Of a stretch of 43,924 nt of DNA, positions 17,271 to 25,142 are shown piece after piece. The DNA is taken from NCBI GenBank assembly GCA_030430495.1, contig JAUIKM010000017.1, forward strand, positions 72,121 through 116,044, read 5' to 3'. The stretch comes from a bacterium (GTDB lineage: Bacteria; Bacteroidota; Ignavibacteria; Kapaibacteriales; UBA7675). Position numbers and translations under genes: made by a program. The notes under the pieces were generated by a model. The model saw only the letters and a list, made by a program, of their open reading frames with translations. It was not told the origin of the DNA and did not search any database. The number at the start of each line of letters is the position of its first letter. Position 1 is the first letter of the stretch.

Positions 17271-18257
17271 GTGCTTGTGACCCCAACCACACTTACATAC
17301 GACCCGGCTTCCCCACTCTGTGCGCTGCTCATCTGCAAGGACGAAGCGACGAACATCGGCGCTGCGCTGGACTCGCTGGACGGCCTTACAGCGCAGATAG
17401 TCGTTGTCGACACGGGTTCGTCGGACGCCACGGCGCAGATCTGCGCGCGGCGCGGCGTCGAGCTGCATTTCCGCGAATGGACCGGCGATTTTGCAGCGGC
17501 GCGCAATTACGCGCTGCAGTTTGTGCGCCGTCCCTGGGTACTTGCGCTGGACGCCGACGAACGATTGGAAGAGCTGCCGCGGCAGGATCTGGATGCACTG
17601 TTCAGAGATGAGTCGATCGGAGCACTGCGCGTCAGGATCCGCAGTCAGTTAAAGGAGGCGGAGCAGTACCACGAGCACCGTTATCCTCGTTTGTTCCGGC
17701 GGCATCCGCAGATTCGCTACCGCGGCGCGGTACACGAACAGATAGGCGACGCGATCGAGCAACTCGGTCTGCGCATTGCGGACTGCGAAGTATTGATCCG
17801 CCATTGTGGTTATGCGGTGCACAACGAGCACAAAGCGGCGCGCAACCGCGAAATGCTGGAGCGCGAGCTACAGCGGCGACCGGACGACGCCTGGCTGCGC
17901 TATCACCTGGGGCAGACGGAGTTTGCGGACGGCAACAACGATAGAGCTGCGATGCATTTTGAACGGGCGCTTGCCGGCGGGGAGCTGTCGGACGAGCAGC
18001 GATCGTTTGCACGAATGCGCCTGGCGCAGATCGCGCTGGCGGCCAACAGCTATGACGAGGTGCTGCGGCTGACGGAGGAGCCCGGCGACGAACTGCATCT
18101 GGAAGGATTTCGTATGTTTATGCGCGGGCTGGCCTATGCGCTGCTGAACCGGCACGCCGAGGCGCTGCCTCTGCTGGAAACACCCGCAGCCGGCAGCTCT
18201 TCCCTCGTCGACCAGGCGCGGCGCCGGCAACTGCTCAACCTGTGCCGCGGGACCTGA
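17271..18257 (+). CDS. GT2 glycosyltransferase with TPR-like C-terminus
   Basis: About 328 residues. The start is uncertain: the frame is open from a TTG inside the terminator (17250), and the GTG codons at 17271 or 17277 directly after the T-run are the more sensible starts. GT2 motifs: LCALLICKDEATNIGAALDSL, IVVVDTGSSDATAQI, FAAARNYAL and LALDADERLEEL (DxD). The C-terminal ~130 residues are helical repeats (WLRYHLGQTEFADGNNDRAAMHFERAL), TPR-like. No membrane segment. Such GT2-TPR enzymes modify proteins or glycans in the cytoplasm; substrate unknown. It shares its whole layout with the first half of the next gene. A promoter of its own was not found. Confidence 0.8.
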   Translation: MLVTPTTLTYDPASPLCALLICKDEATNIGAALDSLDGLTAQIVVVDTGSSDATAQICARRGVELHFREWTGDFAAARNYALQFVRRPWVLALDADERLEELPRQDLDALFRDESIGALRVRIRSQLKEAEQYHEHRYPRLFRRHPQIRYRGAVHEQIGDAIEQLGLRIADCEVLIRHCGYAVHNEHKAARNREMLERELQRRPDDAWLRYHLGQTEFADGNNDRAAMHFERALAGGELSDEQRSFARMRLAQIALAANSYDEVLRLTEEPGDELHLEGFRMFMRGLAYALLNRHAEALPLLETPAAGSSSLVDQARRRQLLNLCRGT

Positions 18258-18347
18258 AACCGGCGAGACACTATCAACTGAAACTCACGCACAGTACAAG
18301 GACGGGACGCCCGCAAGCCGGCGGCCCGACTTGTTCCGGGGACGACT

Positions 18348-20498
18348 ATGAACACAAAAGCGAACTCGGCGACTTCTCTCCTGCTCAGCGCCTGCCTGAT
18401 CGTTAAAAACGAAGAACAACTGTTGCCCGACTGCCTGGAGTCGATCCGCCGCACGGTGGATGAGATTGTGGTGGTCGACACCGGATCGACGGACAACACA
18501 ATCGCCATTGCTGAAAAATTCGGTGCGCACGTACTGCGGCGCGGCTGGGCGGATGACTTCTCGGCTGCGCGCAACGCCGCACTGGAAGCGGCGCGCGGAC
18601 GCTGGATTCTGAGCATCGACGCCGACGAACGCCTGCAGACGCCGGAACTGCTGCTACAGGCGGTGCATCAGGCCGGCAACGACGTGGGCGCGCTGCTGGT
18701 TCGCGTGATTTCGGAGCGCAGCAACAAGGAGGGCCGGCGCGACCGCGTGGTAAACAGCCTGCCGCGCCTGTATCGCAACGACAAGCGCATTCGCTGGTCG
18801 GGCCGCATCCACGAGCAGATTTTCGAGTCGGTGGCCGCGGCGGAGCTGAAGATTGCCGACTCCGGCGTCGTCCTGCAGCACCTGGGCTACGACCTGGACG
18901 CGGCGGCGATGAACACGAAGATTGAACGCAACCTGAGGCTGATAGACCTCGACCTGCGCGACGAACAAGAGAATGCCTTTAAAGCGGCCTTCCTGTATTT
19001 TCAGAGGGGCAAAACCCTGCTGGGACTGGGGCGGCGGGACGAGGCGCTGCGCGATTTTGAGAAAGCGCTGGAGCAGAAAGAGGCCAGCACAATCCGCGTA
19101 CAGCTGCTGAACCAGACGGCGCTGATGTATCTGGAAGACGGGCGGCTGGAAGATGCGCGCGAGCTGACGGCGGAGTCGCTGGAACTGGCGCCGGGGCAGA
19201 CCTTTGCGCATTTTGTGCTGGGCGAAACGGCAGCGAAGAAGGGCGATCACCGCACGGCGCTGGATCACTTCCGGGCCATGCAGATGATAGGCGAGAATCC
19301 GGACGCGGCAAGCAGGCTGGCCGGCGATTTTCAGCTGCCGCCGGAGCAGATTCACTTCCGCCTGGGCCGCGAGTTCCTGGCGCTGAACCAAAGGGACGAA
19401 GCCGCGGCGGAATTTCGACACGCACTGGCGATCAACCCAGAGGAAAAAGGCAGCAAGGCGGGACTGGCTGCGATTGAAGCGCCCCTGCTGACGCTCAGCA
19501 TGATCGTGAAAAACGAGGAAAAACGGCTGCCGAGCTGCCTGAACAGCGTACGCGGCGTCGTGGACGAAATCGTGATCTACGACACGGGTTCGACGGACCA
19601 GACGATTGCCGTCGCGGAAGCCGCCGGCGCGCGCGTGATACGCGGCACGTGGAACAACGACTTTGCTGCGGCGCGCAATGAAGCGCTGAAACACGCACGC
19701 GGACGCTGGATTCTCTACCTGGACGCCGACGAACAACTGGAGGCGGGGCAGCGGAAAACGCTGCGCGAAATGGTCAATGCGGCGCCGGAGAATATCGGCG
19801 CGTTTGAGTGCACGCTGTTCAGCCCACACACTCAACTGGACGGCGGGCGCAAGATGCACACGGCGGGGTATCCGCGTCTGTTCCGCAACTACGGTTATCC
19901 GACGATCCAGTTTGTGCACCGCATTCACGAGCAGATTTCACCTTCGATCAAGGCGCTGGGCAAGGAGATCGCACCTTCGCCCATCCGCATTTTTCATTCG
20001 GGCTACGACGCGGAGGCGGACGTCATCAAAGGCAAAATGGAGCGCAACTACAAGCTGCTGCTGCAGCAATTGCGCGACGAACCGGAGAACGCCTACTGCT
20101 GGTTTCAGATGGGGCAGACGCTCAACCTGATGGGGCTCTCCGACCAGGCGGAACAGGCCTTCCAGATGGCGCTGAAGATCGGCACGCTGCCGGCGCACCT
20201 GAAGGCTTCGAGCCTGGCTTCGCTGTCGCACTTCAGCGGTCAGCGGCGCGCATTCGGGGCCGCGCTGGAGTTTGCGGATCGGAGTATCGCGGCACTGCCG
20301 GAGCAGGTATTTGCGTATCACCTGCGGGCCTATGCGCTGCTGTATCTGGAGCGCCACGCGGAGGCGGCGGCGGCTTTTGAGGAGACGTTGCGGCGGATGG
20401 ACGGCGGCGGCGGCGTGCGGCAGACGGCGTTTGAGATCGAGGTGGACCGCAAGTTGGTGGAAGACGGGCTGGCGAAAGCGCGCGCGGGAGTGAAGTAG
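18348..20498 (+). CDS. Tandem GT2-TPR / GT2-TPR glycosyltransferase
   Basis: The protein has 716 residues and two complete catalytic modules. Module 1 (residues about 14-200): LSACLIVKNEEQLLPDCLESI, VVVDTGSTDNTIAIAEKFGA, SIDADERL; followed by TPR helices (about 205-350: FLYFQRGKTLLGLGRRDEALRDFEKAL). Module 2 (about 383-575): LTLSMIVKNEEKRLPSCLNSV, VIYDTGSTDQTIAVAEAAGA, YLDADEQL; then more TPR (CWFQMGQTLNLMGLSDQAEQAF) to the end. Both modules keep the DxD pair, so both may be active. The tandem arrangement looks like an internal duplication of a gene like its upstream neighbour (90-bp gap). Probable cytoplasmic glycosyltransferase with protein or glycan acceptor; not assignable further. Confidence 0.85.
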   Translation: MNTKANSATSLLLSACLIVKNEEQLLPDCLESIRRTVDEIVVVDTGSTDNTIAIAEKFGAHVLRRGWADDFSAARNAALEAARGRWILSIDADERLQTPELLLQAVHQAGNDVGALLVRVISERSNKEGRRDRVVNSLPRLYRNDKRIRWSGRIHEQIFESVAAAELKIADSGVVLQHLGYDLDAAAMNTKIERNLRLIDLDLRDEQENAFKAAFLYFQRGKTLLGLGRRDEALRDFEKALEQKEASTIRVQLLNQTALMYLEDGRLEDARELTAESLELAPGQTFAHFVLGETAAKKGDHRTALDHFRAMQMIGENPDAASRLAGDFQLPPEQIHFRLGREFLALNQRDEAAAEFRHALAINPEEKGSKAGLAAIEAPLLTLSMIVKNEEKRLPSCLNSVRGVVDEIVIYDTGSTDQTIAVAEAAGARVIRGTWNNDFAAARNEALKHARGRWILYLDADEQLEAGQRKTLREMVNAAPENIGAFECTLFSPHTQLDGGRKMHTAGYPRLFRNYGYPTIQFVHRIHEQISPSIKALGKEIAPSPIRIFHSGYDAEADVIKGKMERNYKLLLQQLRDEPENAYCWFQMGQTLNLMGLSDQAEQAFQMALKIGTLPAHLKASSLASLSHFSGQRRAFGAALEFADRSIAALPEQVFAYHLRAYALLYLERHAEAAAAFEETLRRMDGGGGVRQTAFEIEVDRKLVEDGLAKARAGVK

Positions 20499-21213
20499 AG
20501 AGCGTTTAAGTGTCGAAACTGCGCGTTAACACACACTCCGACTCCGTTTAATCTTTTTGGATTGACACTGACTATTTGGCTTCACACCTTTGGGATGGGG
20601 GCCCGTGTGAGACCCTGGACTTGAAGACTTGATCCGCACCCTCTTTCTCACCGACGTTCAAACCGCATAACAAGGCGTTTGCTCCAGTACATGTGCCGTT
20701 TAACTTTTTGCTGTTGACCTGGACTCCGGACTTCGCGATCTTGTGGATGGGGGCCCAGACAAGACTCGCGTATTTGTTCCTTTTGCCCCGGCCACCGACC
20801 GCCGCTGAACTGTTTTGCTCCCTCACGATCCGCCAAACTCAAATATTTTCCCCTTCGAATGCAACCTGAGCAGCAGGTGCGACTCTTCTCTTCTACCCTC
20901 ATGCGCAACTCAGGCGTGCCCGCGCCTGGGTTAACAAAGATCATACACATGCACCTCGTGCTCGTCGAGCAGACGCACCTGGTGCTCGCAGCTCGACGGA
21001 ACGCGGCCGACCGTCCCCCGGCCGCAGTGATCCGGAACAACCCAGTTGCGGCAAATTGTCCAGTATACCCGTACCGCGACAGCTGCTGTTAAACAGTTTA
21101 GTTGTGTTCTCACAGGCAGCATTCCCCGCATTCCCATTTTTTTCGGAATGCGTCCGGATGGCGCAGCCGAATTCTCCCGTCCCATTGTTCGTTCAATCTT
21201 TCGGAGTTCGCTC
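20499..21213. other. Long intergenic region with diverged direct repeats and a leader hairpin
   Basis: No gene is convincing in these 715 bp. It contains two diverged ~70-bp direct repeats (20544-20613 and 20696-20770) and, 60 bases before the next ATG, an 8-bp perfect stem (CGCATTCC / GGAATGCG, 21127-21152) with a T-rich loop. Confidence 0.5.
20544..20770. repeat. Two diverged direct repeats, 152-bp period
   Basis: Copies at 20544-20613 and 20696-20770 both start CCGTTTAA, continue with a T-run and TTGAC, and reach an identical GGATGGGGGCCC exactly 49 bp after the first base. The intervening positions are roughly 60% identical. Confidence 0.6.
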
Positions 21214-21843
21214 ATGTTAACGTTGAGAATACCGAATGCCTCTGTCTGCCAGGCCGTTTTGCCAACCTTGTTTCTGTTTTGCTGTGCGTGGGTGAACGCC
21301 ATGGCAACAACGCCTCTGCCCGGCGACGCGCAGGAACAACTCGTTCCCGAAGAACGCAAGCTAATCAGACTGGCAATACACGGCATCCCGAGCCTGTCTT
21401 TTCCCTCGCCGGACATCGAACCATATTCCACGACGGACTTAAACATGTTCGCAGTGAGTGCGCAGTACAAACTGGACAACAAACATTCGGTCGGAATCGA
21501 GGTCGGCAGCGAAAACTACCCGCAGGAATTCGAGGTGAAATTCGGCCGAACAATTGTTCGCTATGAGCAAAACTGGACCGGATGGTACTATGCGCTTGTA
21601 TATGAAAACTTGTCCGATCCCTGGGAATCGATGACGGAAGTGCAGCACTTTTTCCGCGTTGCAATCGGCGGTAATAACACCGGCCCATTGATGCGCCTGA
21701 GCGGCGGCCTCAACTGGCAGGTAAATTCCACCCTGAGCTTTGGAGCAGGCGTGGACCTGTCAATGAGCATGTACAAGGCGGCAAGCCTGTGGAACAGCAC
21801 CCAAAAAGTCGGCATGCGTTTTGGTTTAAATGTCGACATTTAA
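21214..21843 (+). CDS. Outer-membrane beta-barrel protein (hypothetical)
   Basis: The protein has 209 residues. The ATG at 21214 gives a signal peptide (MLTLRIPNASVCQAVLPTLFLFCCAWVNAMA) with GGAG 8 bases upstream; the frame is open further up but without protein-like features. The mature part shows amphipathic strands (MFAVSAQYKLDNKHSVGIEVG, WTGWYYALVYEN, LMRLSGGLNWQVNSTLSFGAGVDLSMS) and ends in VGMRFGLNVDI. It fits an 8-stranded OmpA/OmpW-like barrel. Function unknown; possibly linked to the lipoprotein gene 201 bp downstream. Confidence 0.65.
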   Translation: MLTLRIPNASVCQAVLPTLFLFCCAWVNAMATTPLPGDAQEQLVPEERKLIRLAIHGIPSLSFPSPDIEPYSTTDLNMFAVSAQYKLDNKHSVGIEVGSENYPQEFEVKFGRTIVRYEQNWTGWYYALVYENLSDPWESMTEVQHFFRVAIGGNNTGPLMRLSGGLNWQVNSTLSFGAGVDLSMSMYKAASLWNSTQKVGMRFGLNVDI

Positions 21844-21908
21844 CATCAACTTTAACACCCCGAAATCTGCTCAACTACCGTCCACGTTAATCTCTGCGAC
21901 AAACAGGA

Positions 21909-21974
21909 CAATCAGAAAAGCCTGAGGGCCGAACAAGGTGAAGGCACTCAAAGCGATCATGATATTTCTGATTG
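21909..21974. repeat. Perfect 10-bp inverted repeat in leader
   Basis: CAATCAGAAA (21909-21918) and TTTCTGATTG (21965-21974) are exact complements separated by 46 bases, upstream of the lipoprotein gene at 22045. It could form a leader stem or be an operator pair. Confidence 0.4.
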
Positions 21975-22044
21975 ATCGTCCTCACGCCGTGATCGCACAT
22001 GAAGTCGCGAGACGGCAGCAACACTTAAACAGGAACCGACAAAC

Positions 22045-22824
22045 ATGCACAAACTGGCCATGTTAACATTGCTCACCGCTTTCATGGCGGTGGCCTGCGA
22101 CTCCCCAACGGATATAGAAGCCAACCGGCATCACGTGATTGAGAACATCCAGAATGACGAAGACTTTCACGTTAAGGCGGCAGCACTGCACAGGTGCCCC
22201 GGAACAAGAGACATTGCCATGATGGTGTTTGTTGTTCACGACGACATTGACGACCCCGACCAGGTTGACATTCGCGTTTTCCACGAAAGGTTTAACGTCC
22301 GCATTCTGGGGCAAATCGATTCGTACCCGGTGTTCATGGGCACAGGAAATGACGAGAAGTTGCTTTTCCCTGTCACGTTCAGCGCGGTCGTGGAAATTCC
22401 GGAAGGCACACCCGCGTCCGACTTAACAAAGATCGGGCTGGTAGTGGTCGTCAATGACAAATACAGCAAGAAAACAGAGCTCGACCTGACGGAACTGTCG
22501 GCCCGTTCGGGTGAGGGTGAGTTCCGGCACGACTTTGGCGATGTGGAAGTTTCAGATAGAGCCTATTACAACCTCGGATTCTGCCAGCATTGCCGCGGTC
22601 TGTGGACTTTTGAGTCGTACGAATTTGACAACCCCGACGATGCTTTCCATGTAGTGCTTCCCGCAAGCCCTCATAAACTGCCGGCACTGTCCGATTTTGA
22701 GGGACGCGTCGAGTATCGACCGAAAACGACCGGTGCACACACAGCAACGCTGCGACTGAAATTCAGCACCTCAAACGGAGCGCAATTCGAAACTGTTTAT
22801 CACTTCAGCGGGCGGGGTGTTTAA
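22045..22824 (+). CDS. Hypothetical lipoprotein with ASH/choice-of-anchor-like end
   Basis: The protein has 259 residues. Lipoprotein signal with lipobox AVAC (Cys18). The central part is beta-rich without a recognised motif; a short CQHCRG motif (CxxC) sits near residue 187. The last ~40 residues (FEGRVEYRPKTTGAHTATLRLKFST...FSGRGV) follow the F.P...G...A.L.......L.G.G pattern of ASH/HYDIN-like immunoglobulin domains found in Bacteroidota surface proteins. Two neighbouring genes on the other strand also encode an ASH-containing lipoprotein and a barrel, so this may belong to the same envelope theme. Function unknown. Confidence 0.6.
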   Translation: MHKLAMLTLLTAFMAVACDSPTDIEANRHHVIENIQNDEDFHVKAAALHRCPGTRDIAMMVFVVHDDIDDPDQVDIRVFHERFNVRILGQIDSYPVFMGTGNDEKLLFPVTFSAVVEIPEGTPASDLTKIGLVVVVNDKYSKKTELDLTELSARSGEGEFRHDFGDVEVSDRAYYNLGFCQHCRGLWTFESYEFDNPDDAFHVVLPASPHKLPALSDFEGRVEYRPKTTGAHTATLRLKFSTSNGAQFETVYHFSGRGV

Positions 22825-22898
22825 TACACAAGACTACCCTGCGGCAGAAAACTCAACAGTTTAACACGCAGAGAATTCAGGCAGCAACACAAAACAGG

Positions 22899-22943
22899 AA
22901 TCCCGGCTGCGGAACATTACCCTTGATTCCACCGCCGGGATTT
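22899..22943. terminator. Bidirectional terminator between convergent genes
   Basis: Arms 22899-22914 and 22927-22942 pair at 14 of 16 positions (AATCCCGGC... / ...GCCGGGATT) with a 12-base loop; A-rich on the left and T-rich on the right. It lies between convergent genes ending at 22824 and 22971 and can serve both. Confidence 0.6.
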
Positions 22944-22970
22944 CTATGTTACAACTGTATTTTTCATACG

Positions 22971-25085
22971 CTACTCTATGTGCGGAACGTCGGCAAGTTT
23001 GCAGGGACATGTACTTCCGAGCGAAACCGGCTCGGGCACCGGCACGCCGTTCCTGACCAGAGACTCCCTCACCGTAATATCGACCCGAACTGATCTGTGT
23101 CGGGCGTTTCTGATAGGCGGCGGACTTTCTTTGGTTGGCCGGTATGCATCCCCCTCCGCCAACAACCGAATCAACGGCTTCTCGCCCTGGCGGTGAATGC
23201 GATACAAGTCTATGCTGTCCTTTAACAGTGAGTCCAGCAGAATCGCAAAATGAATACCGCGCAGGTCACTTAACAGTTGATTGCCGTTCGCGTGATCCAC
23301 AAACGCTTCGCCCTCTCTGATAATCCCGTTATACGGTCTTCCGGGATTCTCCTTAAACCGCACGTGATAGGTTGATCCGCCTATTGATACGGAATTACCG
23401 CTGAACACAATCGGGGGGCCGACATACTTGCAGTGAGATTCATAGCCGGCTCTATCCGTGTAGCCGATTACGGAAATGTCGATAGTTTTCTTGTCTCTGA
23501 GCGCGCGCTGAACACAGGGCTCCATGAAGGCCTTGCGTATGTCCTCAACCAGAGCCGGTATTTGGCGATCCACATCCGCCGCGTATTTGCCCGCATTTTT
23601 TTCTGCGTCGATAAAGTCAATACAGTCCGTATTGTGTTCATGGTCTTCCTGGTTCTTGAACGCCTCGTCGTCGAAAACGGAAATACAGGGCCCCAGGTAG
23701 TCGCCGTACATCCTGGTGGTGGCGCACCAGTAGGCATTTACGTACATTCGCGTGTCGGCCAGAACATAACTTAACGCGCAGCTGTAGTATTCACATGTGT
23801 CCGGTTTAACAACGGCGACTTCGATTGAATCGTGATAGGAGCACCGGTCGTCAACGGTCAGATCCACCCGCGATGAAACAAAGTCGGGAGCGGCGGGCAC
23901 AGCCTGCACTCGGAAATGACGCGGAGGAGAAGCAAACAGCGTTGGTTTGCCGACGATATCCTCGTAGGAAATTTCAATTACGCCGCCGGCAGGTACGGCA
24001 AAGGTTTTTGTCGTGCCGCGGTCCACGTCCTCTATTTCTATGTTGCCTGACCAGGGAAGTTTGTAGTCGTCCACGCCGACCGCACGCTCATTTTTAACAA
24101 TTGTATTGCAGCCCATTTCATAACAACTGACTGTCAGATCTGGGCGTTCGTCATCAAGCACAACCTGAAACAGATCATAGGAGCCGTTTCTGTTTGACGA
24201 GAACAGACATATCCGGCCATCAGTTGAAAAGACCGGATGCCTTTCGTCGGAATCACTTTTGTTTACATCGTCAAACGACCACTCCTTCGGCTTCGACCCC
24301 GGCACAATTTCACCTTTGTCGGCATCGAACTGCACGCGCCAAATATCAAAAGTCCCGCCGTCGTTGGACGTGAAATATAGATAACCGTCGGGACCGACAA
24401 AGGGAGATTCCTGACTGCTGCTCACACTGTTAATGCCGTCCAGCGGCTGCGGCGGACTCCATTTCCCCGCCCGCCGATGGGAAATGTAAATGTCGGCCGT
24501 GCCGGAGTACGGGCGGGCGCGATCCGAGCTGAACAGCAGATATGTTCCATCCGTGCTGAGAAAAGGCGTGTCGTCCCAGTAAGGCGAACAAAGGTCGTCC
24601 AGGCGCGTGGACAGCCAGCCCGACCTTCCCGGATAACACTCATACAGATCATTTTCGTAAAACTTGCCCATGTGTTCCCGGTCCGAAACATAAACGCCAT
24701 AAGCAGTCTGCCCGCCAAATAGAGCCGAATCCAGACATACGCCGAATGAAGGACAGCCGTTAAGCGCCACCGTCTCATACAGGCTCGAATATGCGGTCGG
24801 CGCATGTTTAAACGACCCGCCGGATGTGATGATAGTACCGAACGAACCGTCCTTGTTCACCCGCACTTTGACCAGCTCCCGATTGCGTTCGCCGACGCCG
24901 CGTGTGAACCACAATTCCGTGGCCCCGGCGGTGGCCAACAAGGCCGGAGCGTATTCGTCCGCATTGCTGTTGCACGATGTTAATTCCGAAACTCCCTGCG
25001 CATGCACCTGCAACGCGGCGCACAGGCCGACAATCAAGGCCGCCGCAAACAGCCGGACATCTGGCTTGAGTGTTAATCGCTTCAT
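22971..25085 (-). CDS. PD40 (TolB-like) propeller protein with OmpA-like C-terminus
   Basis: The protein has 704 residues. Signal peptide to about residue 30 (VGLCAALQVHAQ). Residues about 170-330 carry PD40/WD40-like repeats (TPFLSTDGTYLLFSSDR...ADIYIS; SPFVGPDGYLYFTSNDGGTFDIWRV; HPVFSTDGRICLFSSNRNGSYDLFQV). A middle Cys-rich region (about 330-530) follows. The C-terminus (about 555-680) reads as a divergent OmpA peptidoglycan-binding domain: IDISVIGYTDRAG, then after ~50 extra residues NQLLSDLRGIHFAILLDSLL, LIRLLAEGDAYRPT and NARHRSVRVDI. The order propeller then OmpA recalls the T9SS component PorE, which here would lack the TPR part; this is an analogy only. Last gene of a three-gene minus-strand operon. 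Confidence 0.75.
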   Translation of the reverse strand: MKRLTLKPDVRLFAAALIVGLCAALQVHAQGVSELTSCNSNADEYAPALLATAGATELWFTRGVGERNRELVKVRVNKDGSFGTIITSGGSFKHAPTAYSSLYETVALNGCPSFGVCLDSALFGGQTAYGVYVSDREHMGKFYENDLYECYPGRSGWLSTRLDDLCSPYWDDTPFLSTDGTYLLFSSDRARPYSGTADIYISHRRAGKWSPPQPLDGINSVSSSQESPFVGPDGYLYFTSNDGGTFDIWRVQFDADKGEIVPGSKPKEWSFDDVNKSDSDERHPVFSTDGRICLFSSNRNGSYDLFQVVLDDERPDLTVSCYEMGCNTIVKNERAVGVDDYKLPWSGNIEIEDVDRGTTKTFAVPAGGVIEISYEDIVGKPTLFASPPRHFRVQAVPAAPDFVSSRVDLTVDDRCSYHDSIEVAVVKPDTCEYYSCALSYVLADTRMYVNAYWCATTRMYGDYLGPCISVFDDEAFKNQEDHEHNTDCIDFIDAEKNAGKYAADVDRQIPALVEDIRKAFMEPCVQRALRDKKTIDISVIGYTDRAGYESHCKYVGPPIVFSGNSVSIGGSTYHVRFKENPGRPYNGIIREGEAFVDHANGNQLLSDLRGIHFAILLDSLLKDSIDLYRIHRQGEKPLIRLLAEGDAYRPTKESPPPIRNARHRSVRVDITVRESLVRNGVPVPEPVSLGSTCPCKLADVPHIE

Positions 25086-25142
25086 AATCTGCTGTGTAAT
25101 ATCCGCCCGAAGCGGTTGTGAATTCGTGAAGATAGTTATGTC

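Noticed and set aside
18654-19928. 424-codon open frame antisense to the tandem GT2 gene
   Set aside because: It is a composition shadow: no start context, low-complexity Arg/Gln-rich translation, and it lies opposite a gene with clear catalytic motifs.
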